Assembly (NCBI GenBank): GCA_017524725.1
Contig: JAFXUZ010000001.1
Span: 37,786 to 101,785 of the forward strand
Source of the DNA: Clostridia bacterium
Lineage (GTDB): Bacteria > Bacillota > Clostridia > Christensenellales > Aristaeellaceae
Length of the DNA: 64,000 nt
Reading direction: 5' to 3'
This document shows, one piece after another, positions 16,401 to 26,220 of the stretch. The first letter of the stretch is position 1. Each line of letters begins with the position of its first letter. Position numbers and translations under genes: made by a program. The notes beneath the pieces were generated by a model, which saw only the letters and a program-made list of their open reading frames with translations, was not told the DNA's origin and ran no database searches.

Positions 16401-18686
16401 TTACTCCGCAAAACAACCCCTGCCCGTAAAACGGATTTCTTTGCCGTTTTGGGTGATCATCATTCCCTGCGCTCCGTCCGGCAGGGAGATGTCATAATTC
16501 CAAACTCCGTCCGTCCTTTGGTATCTGAACTTTACTTTCCCCAGGGGCGTAACAGTCTCGCCTGACAGGTCCGGCAGTTCGAACAGCCGAGGACGGATCT
16601 CGATCATGCCGTTCTCCTGCCGGATACCTGCCAGGGTCCGCATGAATTCAAAGATCGGCAGAGCGCTCCAGGCATGGCATTCACTGCGGGGATGATGTGG
16701 CTCCTCCGGGCAGGTCGTGCTGCCCCGGGCGATCAGGGCGATCCATGCGTCCAGGTCCTTTCGCATCTGCTCCTCCATCCCGGCCCTTTCCAACGCGCGG
16801 AACCATTCATAGGAGGCAGCAAAGGAACAGGGCGGACAGGAAAGAGCGGCTTTCAGCGCGCGCCTGCTTTCTTCTGCATCCAACAATCCGTTGACGACCG
16901 CCCAGGCCTGGGCATGGCGGGTGAACTGACGGCAGGACGGGCCTTCCCGCACCATGCCCTTTTCAGGATCAAAGCACAGGGTTTTTACTTTTCGCAGAAT
17001 TTCTTCCCGGCGCTGACGGTATTCCTCCGCCGTGCCGGGACGTCCGGTCATTTCATACAGCTTTGCCCCGCATTCCAGGGCATACGCGTACATCAGGTTG
17101 ATGACGGCCCCGGGACCTTCCAAAGCTGCCGGAGAAACGCCGCCGGTATCCTTCCAATCCTCCTGCCAGTCCATAAAAGCCCAGGGATCGATCCTGCCCA
17201 CCAGGCCACTCTCATCCCTTCTGCCGTCAAAATAATCAAGTATCCGGTCAATATCGGGCCGGTATCGGCGTGCCGTGCCAAGGTCACCCGTATGTTCCGT
17301 ATACTCCCACAGGGCGAACACATAATGCAGGGAGAAGGTGGAAATCACCTGACAATAAGCCGACGGGGTTTTCCCCGGAAGCAGTCCTTCCGGCAGCATG
17401 CCGCAGTGGAAATCCTGCAGGGCTTTCCTGGCAAGACGCACATCGCCGCTTACCGCATAGCTGAACAGCATCTGCAGCCGTGTATCCATGATGAACTGCA
17501 GCTGTTCGTAATATGGGCAGTCCATATAGGTTTCCATCATACAGTTTTTCAACGTGCGAAGGCAGATTTCCCAAAGCTTTTCCACCCATGGAACTGAGGA
17601 TGAGATCCCTGATTCCACCGTCAAAGGGTAGCCTGTCCTGCGATAGACCGGAGGATGAGGCATTGCGGGCTTTGAAAAGTCCGATGTCCTGATCACGATA
17701 TACCTGAAGGTCCGTACCCAGAAGGGCTCATAGCGGACGGTTCCCCCCTTCAGGACGACGCGGTCCGTCCGTCCGTCGAACTCTTCGCTCATATCGTCGA
17801 TCCTTTTGTCGTCCGAACCGTCGCCAAAGCGTTCCAGATACGTGATGACGATCTCCGTACCGGATAGGCCGGCAAAAGTGAAACGCGGATATCCGTTCAC
17901 ATGAACGCCCGCGTCCAGCACCGTATCGCTTTCCCGGTCAATGATCCCGGTAAAGACGGTTTCCGTTTCCTCCATCAGGGGAATCGGACGGGGCAATACA
18001 CGCACACGGGGTACCAGGCCTACCCCCCGGAACAGCGGTGAAGGAAAGACAGTGCCGTAGCTTTCGGCACACAGCCAGGATGAATCGTCAAAGTCCGGCA
18101 TACGCCAGTTCGGGGGCGAGAAGCGAAAATCGACGTTTTCTTCCACCGCGCCAAGGTAAACGGAGAATTTTGCGGACCTGAGATAAAAGGTATTATCCAG
18201 CCACACTTTCCATATGGACTTTCCCGTGGAAACGGAAGCAATTATCCTGCCGTCCCTGTCCTGGATCTCGCCGTCGACGGCCAGTGCGTGGCATCTGCCC
18301 GCGCCGACGACGCCGTATATCGCCGCCCGTTCGTCCGTCTGGTCCCTGCCGATATCCGGATCGTTATAGAGTACCTGCACGGCAAACACGTTTTTCCCTT
18401 CCCGCAGGAAGCAGGTCAGGTCAACCGTTTCATAATACTGCCGTTCCATGTCCCCTTTGCAGGGGCCGGACAGCACGGGAACACCGTTTATCCACAGCCT
18501 GTACCTGGATACGGCGGTAATGCTTGCCGTCAGCCGAGCATCCTTCGGCAGCATCTTTTCGCAGCGGAAGTACGCGAACCGTCCGCCCAGATCCCCGTGG
18601 AATATTCTTTTCTGCTTAAGCTCTTCGGCAGGGAGCCTGATCCATATGGTATCGTCTCTCAAATTCATTTCTCCTTGGTCTTTCAC
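16401..18686 (-). CDS. Alpha-L-rhamnosidase-like glycosidase (GH78)
   Basis: A protein of about 760 residues with N-terminal beta-sandwich domains (ITAVSRYRLWINGVPV) and an alpha/alpha six-hairpin catalytic domain (about 370-690). The family landmark DCPYYEQLQF and following MDTRLQMLFSYA are present. GH78 enzymes remove terminal alpha-L-rhamnose from plant glycans and glycosides. No signal peptide is present, so it acts in the cytoplasm. The start is uncertain. ATG at 18668 has AAGGAG only 2 bases away; GTG at 18686 has no clear ribosome binding site. It lies 258 bases below the SGNH gene on the same strand and may be the last gene of the minus-strand PUL arm or separately transcribed. Exact sugar specificity is inferred. 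Confidence 0.82.
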   Translation of the reverse strand: MKDQGEMNLRDDTIWIRLPAEELKQKRIFHGDLGGRFAYFRCEKMLPKDARLTASITAVSRYRLWINGVPVLSGPCKGDMERQYYETVDLTCFLREGKNVFAVQVLYNDPDIGRDQTDERAAIYGVVGAGRCHALAVDGEIQDRDGRIIASVSTGKSIWKVWLDNTFYLRSAKFSVYLGAVEENVDFRFSPPNWRMPDFDDSSWLCAESYGTVFPSPLFRGVGLVPRVRVLPRPIPLMEETETVFTGIIDRESDTVLDAGVHVNGYPRFTFAGLSGTEIVITYLERFGDGSDDKRIDDMSEEFDGRTDRVVLKGGTVRYEPFWVRTFRYIVIRTSDFSKPAMPHPPVYRRTGYPLTVESGISSSVPWVEKLWEICLRTLKNCMMETYMDCPYYEQLQFIMDTRLQMLFSYAVSGDVRLARKALQDFHCGMLPEGLLPGKTPSAYCQVISTFSLHYVFALWEYTEHTGDLGTARRYRPDIDRILDYFDGRRDESGLVGRIDPWAFMDWQEDWKDTGGVSPAALEGPGAVINLMYAYALECGAKLYEMTGRPGTAEEYRQRREEILRKVKTLCFDPEKGMVREGPSCRQFTRHAQAWAVVNGLLDAEESRRALKAALSCPPCSFAASYEWFRALERAGMEEQMRKDLDAWIALIARGSTTCPEEPHHPRSECHAWSALPIFEFMRTLAGIRQENGMIEIRPRLFELPDLSGETVTPLGKVKFRYQRTDGVWNYDISLPDGAQGMMITQNGKEIRFTGRGCFAE

Positions 18687-18944
18687 GGTGGGATTTCGGT
18701 CTGCGGTCCCGCTTCAAAAGAGCGGCAGTTTTTTTTCGGAACAGTCCCTGTCTGAAAGAATACCGTGCGGTCTGCCCGGAGGGGAAACTGCCTTTTTCAT
18801 GTTCGTCGTGTTCACCGGGAACGTCTTTCCGGGCGAGGTCCTGCGTCCGCACACACCTAAAGGAAAAGGATACGGGCCGCTTTTCTTCCAAAGCCATCTG
18901 CTTCAATACTTTCTACAAATCCACAGGTATGCTCTTTATCTGTG
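18687..18944 (-). other. Gap between SGNH and GH78 genes with a possible GH3 remnant
   Basis: 258 bases without an intact gene. On the minus strand around 18885-18910 the reading LKQMALEEK matches the N-terminal GH3 signature seen in the GH3 gene at 20967-23210 (ILKQMTLEEK). The remainder does not continue as GH3. It may be a decayed GH3 start or a chance match. No terminator was found. Confidence 0.3.
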
Positions 18945-19640
18945 TTAAAGGTATTTTTTCAGCCTTTCGAATACCGTGCGGTATCCCGCAGGGTCAAAGT
19001 GGATGCCATCCTGGGTATACTCCGCCTTCAGGTCTCCCTGTTCGTCCTTCAGGCCGTCGTTGACGTCGATATATTGAAAACCGTATTCTTCCGCCAGCTC
19101 CCGCACCATTCCATTGGCACGGGTGATATTTTCGTTGGTACGGACAAGCATGGCGGAATTATCCCGGGCAAGGGCCGCATGGCCGTTGACAGGATAATAT
19201 GCCATCATGTATACCTCGGTATCCGGCAGCTTATCCCTGATGAGATCACAGATCCTGCGGTAATTGGCCGACAGGTGTTCAAACCAGTCTTCGCCTTCCG
19301 GCATGGGACGGATATCATTGGTGCCGATGTTGATGAACAGTTTCGATGGCCGAGGAGCAAGAAGCACCGTATCGATCGCGGCAAGAAAATCGTCGGTTGT
19401 ATAGCCGCCTATACCACGGTTATAGGCGATTGGCAGGCCTTCGTTCAGGCAGTATTCCGTAATGGGAAACTGTTCCATCAGCGACGAGCCTGTAAACAGC
19501 GTTTTCCCCAATTGTATATATTCATTCTGCTGACGGTAATTGTTTAATTTTCGTTCCTGCTCATGCCCAAAGCGCTCAGCCAGGTTTTTCATGAATTCCG
19601 CTTTGATCTCCTGCACGATCTGCTCTCTGTTTTCAGCCAT
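18945..19640 (-). CDS. SGNH/GDSL-family esterase
   Basis: A 231-residue hydrolase. The nucleophile block is TGSSLMEQFP (block I), the oxyanion asparagine lies in NIGTNDIRP (block III), and the catalytic pair is in DGIHFDPAGY (block V, Asp and His). Members remove acetyl or other acyl groups from sugars. No signal peptide is present. The first about 45 residues are a charged helix. It follows the GH1 gene by 45 bases in the same direction, so it is part of the minus-strand PUL operon, where it would deacylate imported oligosaccharides. The acyl group is not known. Confidence 0.85.
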   Translation of the reverse strand: MAENREQIVQEIKAEFMKNLAERFGHEQERKLNNYRQQNEYIQLGKTLFTGSSLMEQFPITEYCLNEGLPIAYNRGIGGYTTDDFLAAIDTVLLAPRPSKLFINIGTNDIRPMPEGEDWFEHLSANYRRICDLIRDKLPDTEVYMMAYYPVNGHAALARDNSAMLVRTNENITRANGMVRELAEEYGFQYIDVNDGLKDEQGDLKAEYTQDGIHFDPAGYRTVFERLKKYL

Positions 19641-19685
19641 AGGATCCTCCGAAAATACATTTTTTTGCCCTGCGGCATCTCCTTT

Positions 19686-20945
19686 TTATCTCAGGGAGCC
19701 CAGGAATGCAAGACTTTTCTTTGGCGTACGTTCCATTGTATCCCGATTTACCGCTACCAGGCCGAAGGTCATGGCGTATCCCTTCTGCCATTCGAAATTG
19801 TCAAGCAGGCTCCAGTACAGGTAACCTCTTACCGGGAGACCGTCCTCCACACATTCCTTTACGCCCTGCGCCGCGGCATCGATAAAAGCGACCCTGCGGC
19901 AGTCGTCGGACGTAGCGATGCCGTTTTCCGTTACGATCAGATCCCCGTGAAAATCCTTCGCAGTCCTTCTCAGCACATGAGAGAGGCCCTCCGGATAGTA
20001 TTCATATTCCATCTGGGTCTTTTCCTTGCCTTCGGGTACGGGCAGGGAACCGTCCGGCCCGATGATGGTGCGGGAATAGTTCTGCACCCCCAGGAAATCG
20101 TCCTCCGCCATCACGGACAGATAGTGGGTGAATTCCTGATCCCATTCCTCCAGGGCTTTTTCTTCGCCGCCGGGGACGGACTGCACGTCATGCAGGCTCA
20201 GCGTCCATCCCACTTTGATGTGGGGGGCGATCTCCCGGATGGCGGCCCTGGCGGCGGCGTGGGCCTGCATCACGATCTCATCCCCGTGGGCGGAGCGGGG
20301 AGACACGAAGGTTGCGGGTTTTTCGGTGCCGAAGGCATTCATATTTTCCCGGGCCAAAAGGGGATTGCCCTTCATCAGATCTTCCAGGTTCACGCCCACC
20401 TGCACCTTGCCCGCGGCCACCATCTGCTGAAAGATCTGTCGGGCCACCGCGGCGATCTGAATGCCCATGTTGGCCTCGTTGATGGTGCAGATATATTCAA
20501 GCTCGCTTCCGTACTGTTCCGCGATATACCGGGCATAGCGGGCAAAATCGGCGGGCGTGGTGTCTGCTTCCCAGCCGCCCTTGCGGATCAGCCAAACCGG
20601 GCTGGTAAAGTGGTGCAGGGTCACGACGGGCGTAATTCCGTGTTCTTTGCAGCAGCGGATCACATCCCGGTAATGCCGGGTTTCCTTTTCATCAAAGACG
20701 CCTTCTTCCGGTTCGATGCGCGCCCATTCGACAGAGAAGCGATAGGCGTTCAGCCCGGCTTTGGCCATCAATCGAATATCTTCTTCATAGCGGTTGTAGT
20801 GGTCGCAGGCAATGCCGCTGGGCTCCGTAAAGCTGGAATGCGCCATTTGCTCCTGGGCCCAGTTGTCGCTGTTCGTATTGTTGCCTTCCACCTGGTGGGC
20901 CGCGGTCGCCGCACCCAGCAGGAAATCTTTTTCAAACCTTGCCAT
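19686..20945 (-). CDS. GH1 beta-glucosidase/beta-galactosidase-type enzyme
   Basis: A 419-residue GH1 glycosidase with the family start FLLGAATAAHQVEG. The acid/base E157 sits in TINEANMG and the nucleophile E340 in IVTENGIA. The aglycone/glycone landmarks DHYNRYEEDI and YWSLLDNFEW are present. The length is a little below the usual 440-480. There is no signal peptide, so it is cytoplasmic. It lies 21 bases below the GH3 gene. It would hydrolyse beta-linked glucose, galactose or related residues from imported oligosaccharides; the true substrate is not readable from sequence. Confidence 0.9.
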   Translation of the reverse strand: MARFEKDFLLGAATAAHQVEGNNTNSDNWAQEQMAHSSFTEPSGIACDHYNRYEEDIRLMAKAGLNAYRFSVEWARIEPEEGVFDEKETRHYRDVIRCCKEHGITPVVTLHHFTSPVWLIRKGGWEADTTPADFARYARYIAEQYGSELEYICTINEANMGIQIAAVARQIFQQMVAAGKVQVGVNLEDLMKGNPLLARENMNAFGTEKPATFVSPRSAHGDEIVMQAHAAARAAIREIAPHIKVGWTLSLHDVQSVPGGEEKALEEWDQEFTHYLSVMAEDDFLGVQNYSRTIIGPDGSLPVPEGKEKTQMEYEYYPEGLSHVLRRTAKDFHGDLIVTENGIATSDDCRRVAFIDAAAQGVKECVEDGLPVRGYLYWSLLDNFEWQKGYAMTFGLVAVNRDTMERTPKKSLAFLGSLR

Positions 20946-20966
20946 GGTCCTTTTCTCCTTTGCTGA

Positions 20967-23210
20967 TCATGTGTTCAGGGAAGAGATCAGTTCCTTGAGC
21001 TGCCCCCGGGTCATGCGGCCATAACTCACCAGCGCGCCTAACTGAATGCCCATCATCATGCCCTGCATCATTCGTTCGCTGCCTTCTCCCATGGTGTCGG
21101 TCTGGTCCACGTGGCTCATGGCGGAGGAACGCATCATATTGCCGATGATCTCCTTACCCTTGGGGTGCTTGAGGAGCTGGCCGATGGTGGTGTTCTCAGT
21201 GACGGTGAAGGGCAATACCGCCGTACCTTCCACCTGTACGGATTGAGTCGACCGGATATCCCGGCTGCTTTCGCCGATCTCGATCACAAATTCCCCGCTC
21301 TCCACAAAGAAATCATGGCATTTGGGCTCCCAGTAGGCAAAAGCGCGCTTATCCAGCGTAAAGGTGACGGTTTTGGTTTCACCGGGCCGGAGAGTGATCT
21401 TTTCAAAGGCACGCAGCTCCCGTACGGGACGGCGCACGGTGCTTTCCACATCGCGCACATACAATTGCACGGCAGTCTTTCCGGCGACGGAACCGATGTT
21501 CTTCACATCCACGGATACGATCAGGGAATCCTGATCGGTAATGCTTTCTTTATCCACGCGCAAATTGGCGTATTCAAACTGAGTATAGCTCAGTCCGTGT
21601 CCGAAGCAGAAATTCACGGGCATTTCCTTTTTGTCGTAATAGCGATAGCCCACGAAGATTCCCTCTGCATAAGTGACGATCCCCTCCTCGCCGGGGAAGT
21701 TGAGATAGGAAGGATTGTCCTGCAGGCGGATAGGCCAGGTTTCGGCCAGACGGCCGCTGGGATTGACCTTGCCATAGAGCAGATCCACGGTGGCAGCGCC
21801 AACCTGCTCGCCGCCCAGGTACACGCACAGCAGGGCGGGCACCTGGCTCAGCCAGGGAAGTTCCACCGGGGAACCGCCATGCAGCACCACCACGGTGTTG
21901 GGGTTGGCGGCAGCTACGGCGGCGATCAGTTCATTCTGATTTTCCGGCAGGCGCATATGATCCCGGTCCGCGCCTTCGGTTTCAAAGGCGTCCGGAAGAC
22001 CCGCGAAGATCACGGCTACATCCGCCTTTTTCGCCGTTTCAACGGCTTCGTTCAGCATCGCTTTGTCCGTAACATCGCTGTGGGCGTCATAGCCCCGGGA
22101 GTAAAGGACGGCGTCTCCCGCCGTTTCCAAAGCGCTGACGGCATGGGGCACGTTGATGTGGCTGGATCCCGCGCCCTGATACCGGGGTTTTTCGGCAAAT
22201 TCGCCGATGAAGGCTGCTTTCTGATCCTCTTTCAGCGGCAGGAGATTTCCCTCATTCTTCATCAGCACGGCGCATTCACCTGCCAGCTTCCGGGCCAGCT
22301 TGCGGCATTCTTCCCTGTCTATTTTCGCATCGGGCCTGCGCTGCTCCACGGAATCCTTCACGAATCGCAGCAGACGCAGGACCGCTTTGTCCAGATCGGC
22401 TTCGCTCAGTGTGCCGGCCTTTACCGCTTCCGCGATCTCTTCGCCGGTGGCGTTGGGGCCGCCGGGCATTTCCAGATCCAGGCCCGCGGCAACACCCTTG
22501 GCCTGATCCTTGATGGCACCCCAGTCGGTGACCACGAAGGCGTCGGATTTCCATTCTTCCCGCAGGATATCGGTCAGCAGCGTTCTGTTCTCGGAGCAAA
22601 AGGTACCGTTGATGGCGTTGTAGGCGCACATCAGGCTGCAGGTCCTGCCCTTTTTGACCACCGCTTCAAAGGCCGGCAGATAGATCTCCCGCAGGGTACG
22701 TTCGTCCAGGTTGCTGGAGCCGCTCATGCGCAGGGTCTCCTGGTCATTGCAGGCAAAGTGCTTGGCGCATGCGGCGATGCCTTCGCCCTGCAGGGCCTGC
22801 ACGTAAGCTGCGCCCATTTCCCCTGCAAGATAGGGGTCCTCGGAAAAGTATTCAAAGTTACGGCCGCACAGGGGGCTTCGCTTAATGTTCAATCCCGGCC
22901 CCAGCAGCATGGCCACGTTCTCCGCCTGGCATTCCTTTCCCAGAGCTTCACCCAGCTTAACCATCACTTCCCGGTCAAAGGAGGAGGCCAGGGCGGCGGC
23001 GGTGGGATAGCACACCGTTTCGATGCTCTTGTTGATGCCCAGGTGGTCGCCCTCGCCTTCCTGCTTCCGCAGGCCGTGGGGGCCGTCGCACATCATAACG
23101 GAGGGAACACCGAGGCGTTCAATGGACTTGGTGTGCCAGAAATCATGTCCGGAACAGAAGGCGGCCTTTTCTTCCAATGTCATTTGCTTCAAAATTTCCT
23201 GTGCATTCAT
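20967..23210 (-). CDS. GH3 beta-glycosidase
   Basis: A 747-residue GH3 enzyme with all usual domains: TIM barrel, alpha/beta sandwich, fibronectin III-like domain near 560-660, and a short helical C-terminus. The nucleophile is D229 in VVTDWG. RNFEYFSEDP and AKHFACND are conserved subsite -1 motifs. The start at 23210 is chosen because AAGGAGG lies 6 bases upstream; an in-frame ATG at 23228 would add six residues but lacks such a site. There is no signal peptide. It lies 14 bases after the GH43 stop, in the minus-strand PUL operon. Beta-glucosidase, beta-xylosidase or related activity is possible. Confidence 0.9.
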   Translation of the reverse strand: MNAQEILKQMTLEEKAAFCSGHDFWHTKSIERLGVPSVMMCDGPHGLRKQEGEGDHLGINKSIETVCYPTAAALASSFDREVMVKLGEALGKECQAENVAMLLGPGLNIKRSPLCGRNFEYFSEDPYLAGEMGAAYVQALQGEGIAACAKHFACNDQETLRMSGSSNLDERTLREIYLPAFEAVVKKGRTCSLMCAYNAINGTFCSENRTLLTDILREEWKSDAFVVTDWGAIKDQAKGVAAGLDLEMPGGPNATGEEIAEAVKAGTLSEADLDKAVLRLLRFVKDSVEQRRPDAKIDREECRKLARKLAGECAVLMKNEGNLLPLKEDQKAAFIGEFAEKPRYQGAGSSHINVPHAVSALETAGDAVLYSRGYDAHSDVTDKAMLNEAVETAKKADVAVIFAGLPDAFETEGADRDHMRLPENQNELIAAVAAANPNTVVVLHGGSPVELPWLSQVPALLCVYLGGEQVGAATVDLLYGKVNPSGRLAETWPIRLQDNPSYLNFPGEEGIVTYAEGIFVGYRYYDKKEMPVNFCFGHGLSYTQFEYANLRVDKESITDQDSLIVSVDVKNIGSVAGKTAVQLYVRDVESTVRRPVRELRAFEKITLRPGETKTVTFTLDKRAFAYWEPKCHDFFVESGEFVIEIGESSRDIRSTQSVQVEGTAVLPFTVTENTTIGQLLKHPKGKEIIGNMMRSSAMSHVDQTDTMGEGSERMMQGMMMGIQLGALVSYGRMTRGQLKELISSLNT

Positions 23211-23224
23211 GATGTTCCTCCTTT

Positions 23225-24709
23225 TCAATCGTCAAAGCGCAGTTCCCTGATATCCAGCATGCCTTCCCCGTGGAAGGTGAAATACAGCGCATGGGTCCCG
23301 TTGGCGCTGATCGATCCGCTGACTGCTGTCCATTCCGCGGAGGGATGAACGGCTATTTCGCTGCACACACGGTCATCCAAATTCAGCGAAAGGATCCCTT
23401 CTGCCGTCCCCCGGCAGGTGATCCGCAAGGTGCCGGGTCCGTCAAAGGCGAAGTACTTATAGCCCACAGTCACTCCGTCGGAAATGCCGGTGAGGAAGTG
23501 CTCCTCGCCCTCATGGGTAATGGCCGGCATGGGATCAGTGTGATCCTGCTGCCCGATATGCGGCATATGTCCGTTGGTCAGGCAGCAGCAGATAGATGCC
23601 GGATAAACACCTCGAGCGGCCAGCGGTCCGTCGTTCAGGCCGCAGGAGGTGATCTCCGCCTGATCGATCCGTCCATCCGGATGTACTGTAATCTTTTCCG
23701 CACAGCCCTGGCGGCTGAAGGTGTTCAAATGGGTCTGGCGGTGATAAAAGGCATACCATTGTCCGTTGATTTGCTCGATGCTGCCGTGGTTGTTGCCGGT
23801 CATCATCGCCCGGTCTTTTTCCGTTCGTCCCCGATAACCTATATCGCCGTTGTCCACGATCACGCCTCCATAGACAAAATCCCTGTCAGGATAATCGCTG
23901 GTAGCGTAGCACAGCTCATGCTGATGCTGACTGGAATAAATGAAGTAATAGGTGCCGCCGATTTTGCGGATGCTGCCGGCCTCATGGAAAGCGTGGTTTT
24001 CAAAGCTGGTTCCCATGGAGTCCAATTGTCCCGGCACGATGCGCAGGGGATTTTGGCGGATGGTGAGCATATCGTCGTCCAGTTCGACCGTGTTGGCCCA
24101 CATCATGTGTGTAAGCGGCCGTACCAGCTCCTCTTCCTTTTTACCGAACAGCCGTGTGATCACGTCATGCAGTCGCTCATCATTCACGCCCTCCCTGGGC
24201 AGCCGTTCCGGCGACACAAACAGCGACGTGCCGTAATACAGGCGGATGACACCGTTATCATTGATCACCGCAGGATCGAAGGTAATATAGTCCGTCATCG
24301 GGCTGCCGTCGGGATTCCGCACACAGCCGTGATACCGGAAGGGGCCGTCGGGCCTGTCGCTTACTGCCGCGTGGATGGGGCCGGTGTACAATCCGCCGCC
24401 CGCCAGTGCATAATACAGATAATAGCGCCCGTCGTTGCCCCGTACGCAGTCCGGCGCGTACATGGCGTAGCCGCGCGTCGGCGTCCAATCCGGATCCTGG
24501 TTTGCACGATACGCAACGCCTGGGCAGCTCCAATCCGTCAGATCATCCACCGGAGCCGACCATACCTCATAATCCAACACGCAAAAATCGCGGCCCCCCT
24601 CTTCGTCGTGTGAACCGTACACATACACCCGGTTGCCAAATACATGCGGTTCCCCATCGGGAATATATACGTTCAGGGGAAGATATGGATTGAAAACCTG
24701 CTTTTTCAT
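23225..24709 (-). CDS. GH43 arabinofuranosidase/xylosidase-type enzyme with C-terminal carbohydrate-binding domain
   Basis: A 494-residue protein. The five-bladed propeller of GH43 covers about 5-330. The probable base is D18 in IPDGEPHVF, the pKa-modulating D87 is in YAPDC, and the acid is the Glu in FHEAGS near 245. The C-terminal 120 residues look like a CBM6-type beta-sandwich (YKYFAFDGPGTLRI). GH43 members mainly release arabinose or xylose. The start at 24709 has AGGAG 7-8 bases upstream; the GTG at 24718 overlaps that site. No signal peptide. It overlaps the stop region of the MATE gene (24712) within a few bases, so it is tightly coupled. Confidence 0.87.
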   Translation of the reverse strand: MKKQVFNPYLPLNVYIPDGEPHVFGNRVYVYGSHDEEGGRDFCVLDYEVWSAPVDDLTDWSCPGVAYRANQDPDWTPTRGYAMYAPDCVRGNDGRYYLYYALAGGGLYTGPIHAAVSDRPDGPFRYHGCVRNPDGSPMTDYITFDPAVINDNGVIRLYYGTSLFVSPERLPREGVNDERLHDVITRLFGKKEEELVRPLTHMMWANTVELDDDMLTIRQNPLRIVPGQLDSMGTSFENHAFHEAGSIRKIGGTYYFIYSSQHQHELCYATSDYPDRDFVYGGVIVDNGDIGYRGRTEKDRAMMTGNNHGSIEQINGQWYAFYHRQTHLNTFSRQGCAEKITVHPDGRIDQAEITSCGLNDGPLAARGVYPASICCCLTNGHMPHIGQQDHTDPMPAITHEGEEHFLTGISDGVTVGYKYFAFDGPGTLRITCRGTAEGILSLNLDDRVCSEIAVHPSAEWTAVSGSISANGTHALYFTFHGEGMLDIRELRFDD

Positions 24710-24711
24710 TT

Positions 24712-26082
24712 TTACCACTCCTTTATTTCTTTCAGTTCTTTTCTATAATCCTTATAGCAGAAGATCAGCGCAACCACAGCTGACAATACGGTGGTGACCG
24801 TGGCGGAAAAAATGATGCCGTACATTTTGAACAGCCAGCTCATCAGGAAGAGCACGGGAATATAAATGATGCCCTTTTCCAGCAGCGATACGATGACGGC
24901 CTCTTTGGATTTGCCGGAGGACTGCAGATATGTGGTGCAGATCTGATAAAAGCCCAGGAACGGACCGATCACGATGGATGCGAACAGGCAGACACGGCCG
25001 ATTTCCAGCACATTCGGATCATTCAGGAAAGCATTGAGCAGCTGATCCCTGAAGATCAGGCACAGGGCGGAGAGGAGCGTTCCGGCCACCACGGCAAGGC
25101 CCGTGGTTTTTGCCAGGATCTCCGTGAGCCGCTTATGGTTTTTAGCGCTGTAATTAAACGAAATAGCGGGCTGCATGCCCATGCACACGCCCATCACCGT
25201 CATGGAGATCATCTGCCCGATGCGCCCTGCCACACTCTGCCCGGCCACGGCGACAGAGCCATAGGCCATCATCAGGTTATTCACGATGGTGCCGGATACG
25301 CTGCCCAGCACCGTCGCGCAGCTCATGGGAAGGCCAAGGCTGATGACCGTCCAAATCACCTTTTTTTCAAAGGAAAGATCCTTGGGAGAGGCAGAGTAGA
25401 TCTTGCCCTTGGTGCGCAGGAAGTAAACGTAATAGCACAGGCTGACCGCATTTGCCGCGACCGTGGCGATGGCAGCGCCTGAGACGCCCATGTTTAAAGC
25501 GGAAATCAGCAGCGGGTCAAGGGCGATATTCAGCACCGTTCCCAGCATGTTGCCGACCATGGAATCGGTGGTGGAGCCGTCGGCCCGGATCAGGGCCGGC
25601 ACCACGTTGGTGAGCATGATCACCGGCGCGCCGATGGCGATGATGCGCAGGTATTCGGCTGTAAAGCCCCGGGTTTCCTCATTGGCGCCAAGCATCTTGC
25701 AGATGGGGTCCATCAGCGGCAACACAATGGCAGCAAAAATCAATCCGATCACAATGGCCCCCCACACGGAGAAGGCGCTCGTCTTTTTGATGGTGCCATA
25801 CTCCCCTTTGCCCAGGGACAGGGAAATGGCGGTGCATCCTCCGTTGCCCAGCAATACACCCAGGCCTGACAGAATGGAGAACATGGGCGACGCCAGCGTG
25901 ACCGCGGCGACTTTGTTCGCGTCGCCGGTCTGACCGATAAAGAAAACGTCCGCCATGTGATACAGCACCATGACCAGCATGATCAAAACAGCCGGGACGC
26001 ACAGCTTGCCTACCAGCGTCCGGAAAGCTCCGGAACGCAGCATCTCTTCATTATTTATTTTTGCTTTCTTTTCGCCCGCCAT
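24712..26082 (-). CDS. MATE-family membrane transporter
   Basis: A 456-residue integral membrane protein with about 12 transmembrane segments and the two-fold MATE layout, for example MADVFFIGQTGDANKVAAVTLASP in the first half (shown here only as a landmark near 45-68). MATE proteins export drugs or metabolites using sodium or proton gradients. It is the first gene after the minus-strand operator/promoter at 26134-26198 and leads the GH43-GH3-GH1-SGNH operon. That position suggests a link with sugar use, perhaps export of toxic aglycones released from plant glycosides. This role is inference. Confidence 0.9.
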   Translation of the reverse strand: MAGEKKAKINNEEMLRSGAFRTLVGKLCVPAVLIMLVMVLYHMADVFFIGQTGDANKVAAVTLASPMFSILSGLGVLLGNGGCTAISLSLGKGEYGTIKKTSAFSVWGAIVIGLIFAAIVLPLMDPICKMLGANEETRGFTAEYLRIIAIGAPVIMLTNVVPALIRADGSTTDSMVGNMLGTVLNIALDPLLISALNMGVSGAAIATVAANAVSLCYYVYFLRTKGKIYSASPKDLSFEKKVIWTVISLGLPMSCATVLGSVSGTIVNNLMMAYGSVAVAGQSVAGRIGQMISMTVMGVCMGMQPAISFNYSAKNHKRLTEILAKTTGLAVVAGTLLSALCLIFRDQLLNAFLNDPNVLEIGRVCLFASIVIGPFLGFYQICTTYLQSSGKSKEAVIVSLLEKGIIYIPVLFLMSWLFKMYGIIFSATVTTVLSAVVALIFCYKDYRKELKEIKEW

Positions 26083-26133
26083 GGTTTACTCCTCCCCTAT
26101 CCTTAAAAATGAAAGAACCATGTTACCATGGCC

Positions 26134-26198
26134 ATTTTATCAGCTTTCATCTTTTCCGTCTTTTCCTCATCCGACATATTCTTTCACAAATCCGACAT
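26134..26198 (-). promoter_or_regulatory. Regulon operator/promoter D (minus-strand PUL arm)
   Basis: On the minus strand ATGTCGG occurs at 26198-26192 and again at 26177-26171, exactly 21 bp apart. The -10 box TAAAAT lies at 26139-26134, separated from the second repeat by 31 bases. The same layout occurs at three other promoters in this locus. It faces away from site A and should drive MATE, GH43, GH3, GH1 and SGNH genes. The second repeat lies around -50 to -44, typical of an AraC-type activator site. Confidence 0.8.
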
Positions 26199-26220
26199 TT
26201 TGGTTTTTTGCAGCCAAAGG

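Noticed and set aside
18880..18910. Possible GH3 gene remnant (LKQMALEEK)
   Set aside because: Only about nine residues match and the homology does not continue; kept only as a note in the gap description.
21111..23348. 745-codon open frame on the plus strand
   Set aside because: Mirror of the GH3 gene 20967-23210, which has all catalytic motifs and a good ribosome binding site.
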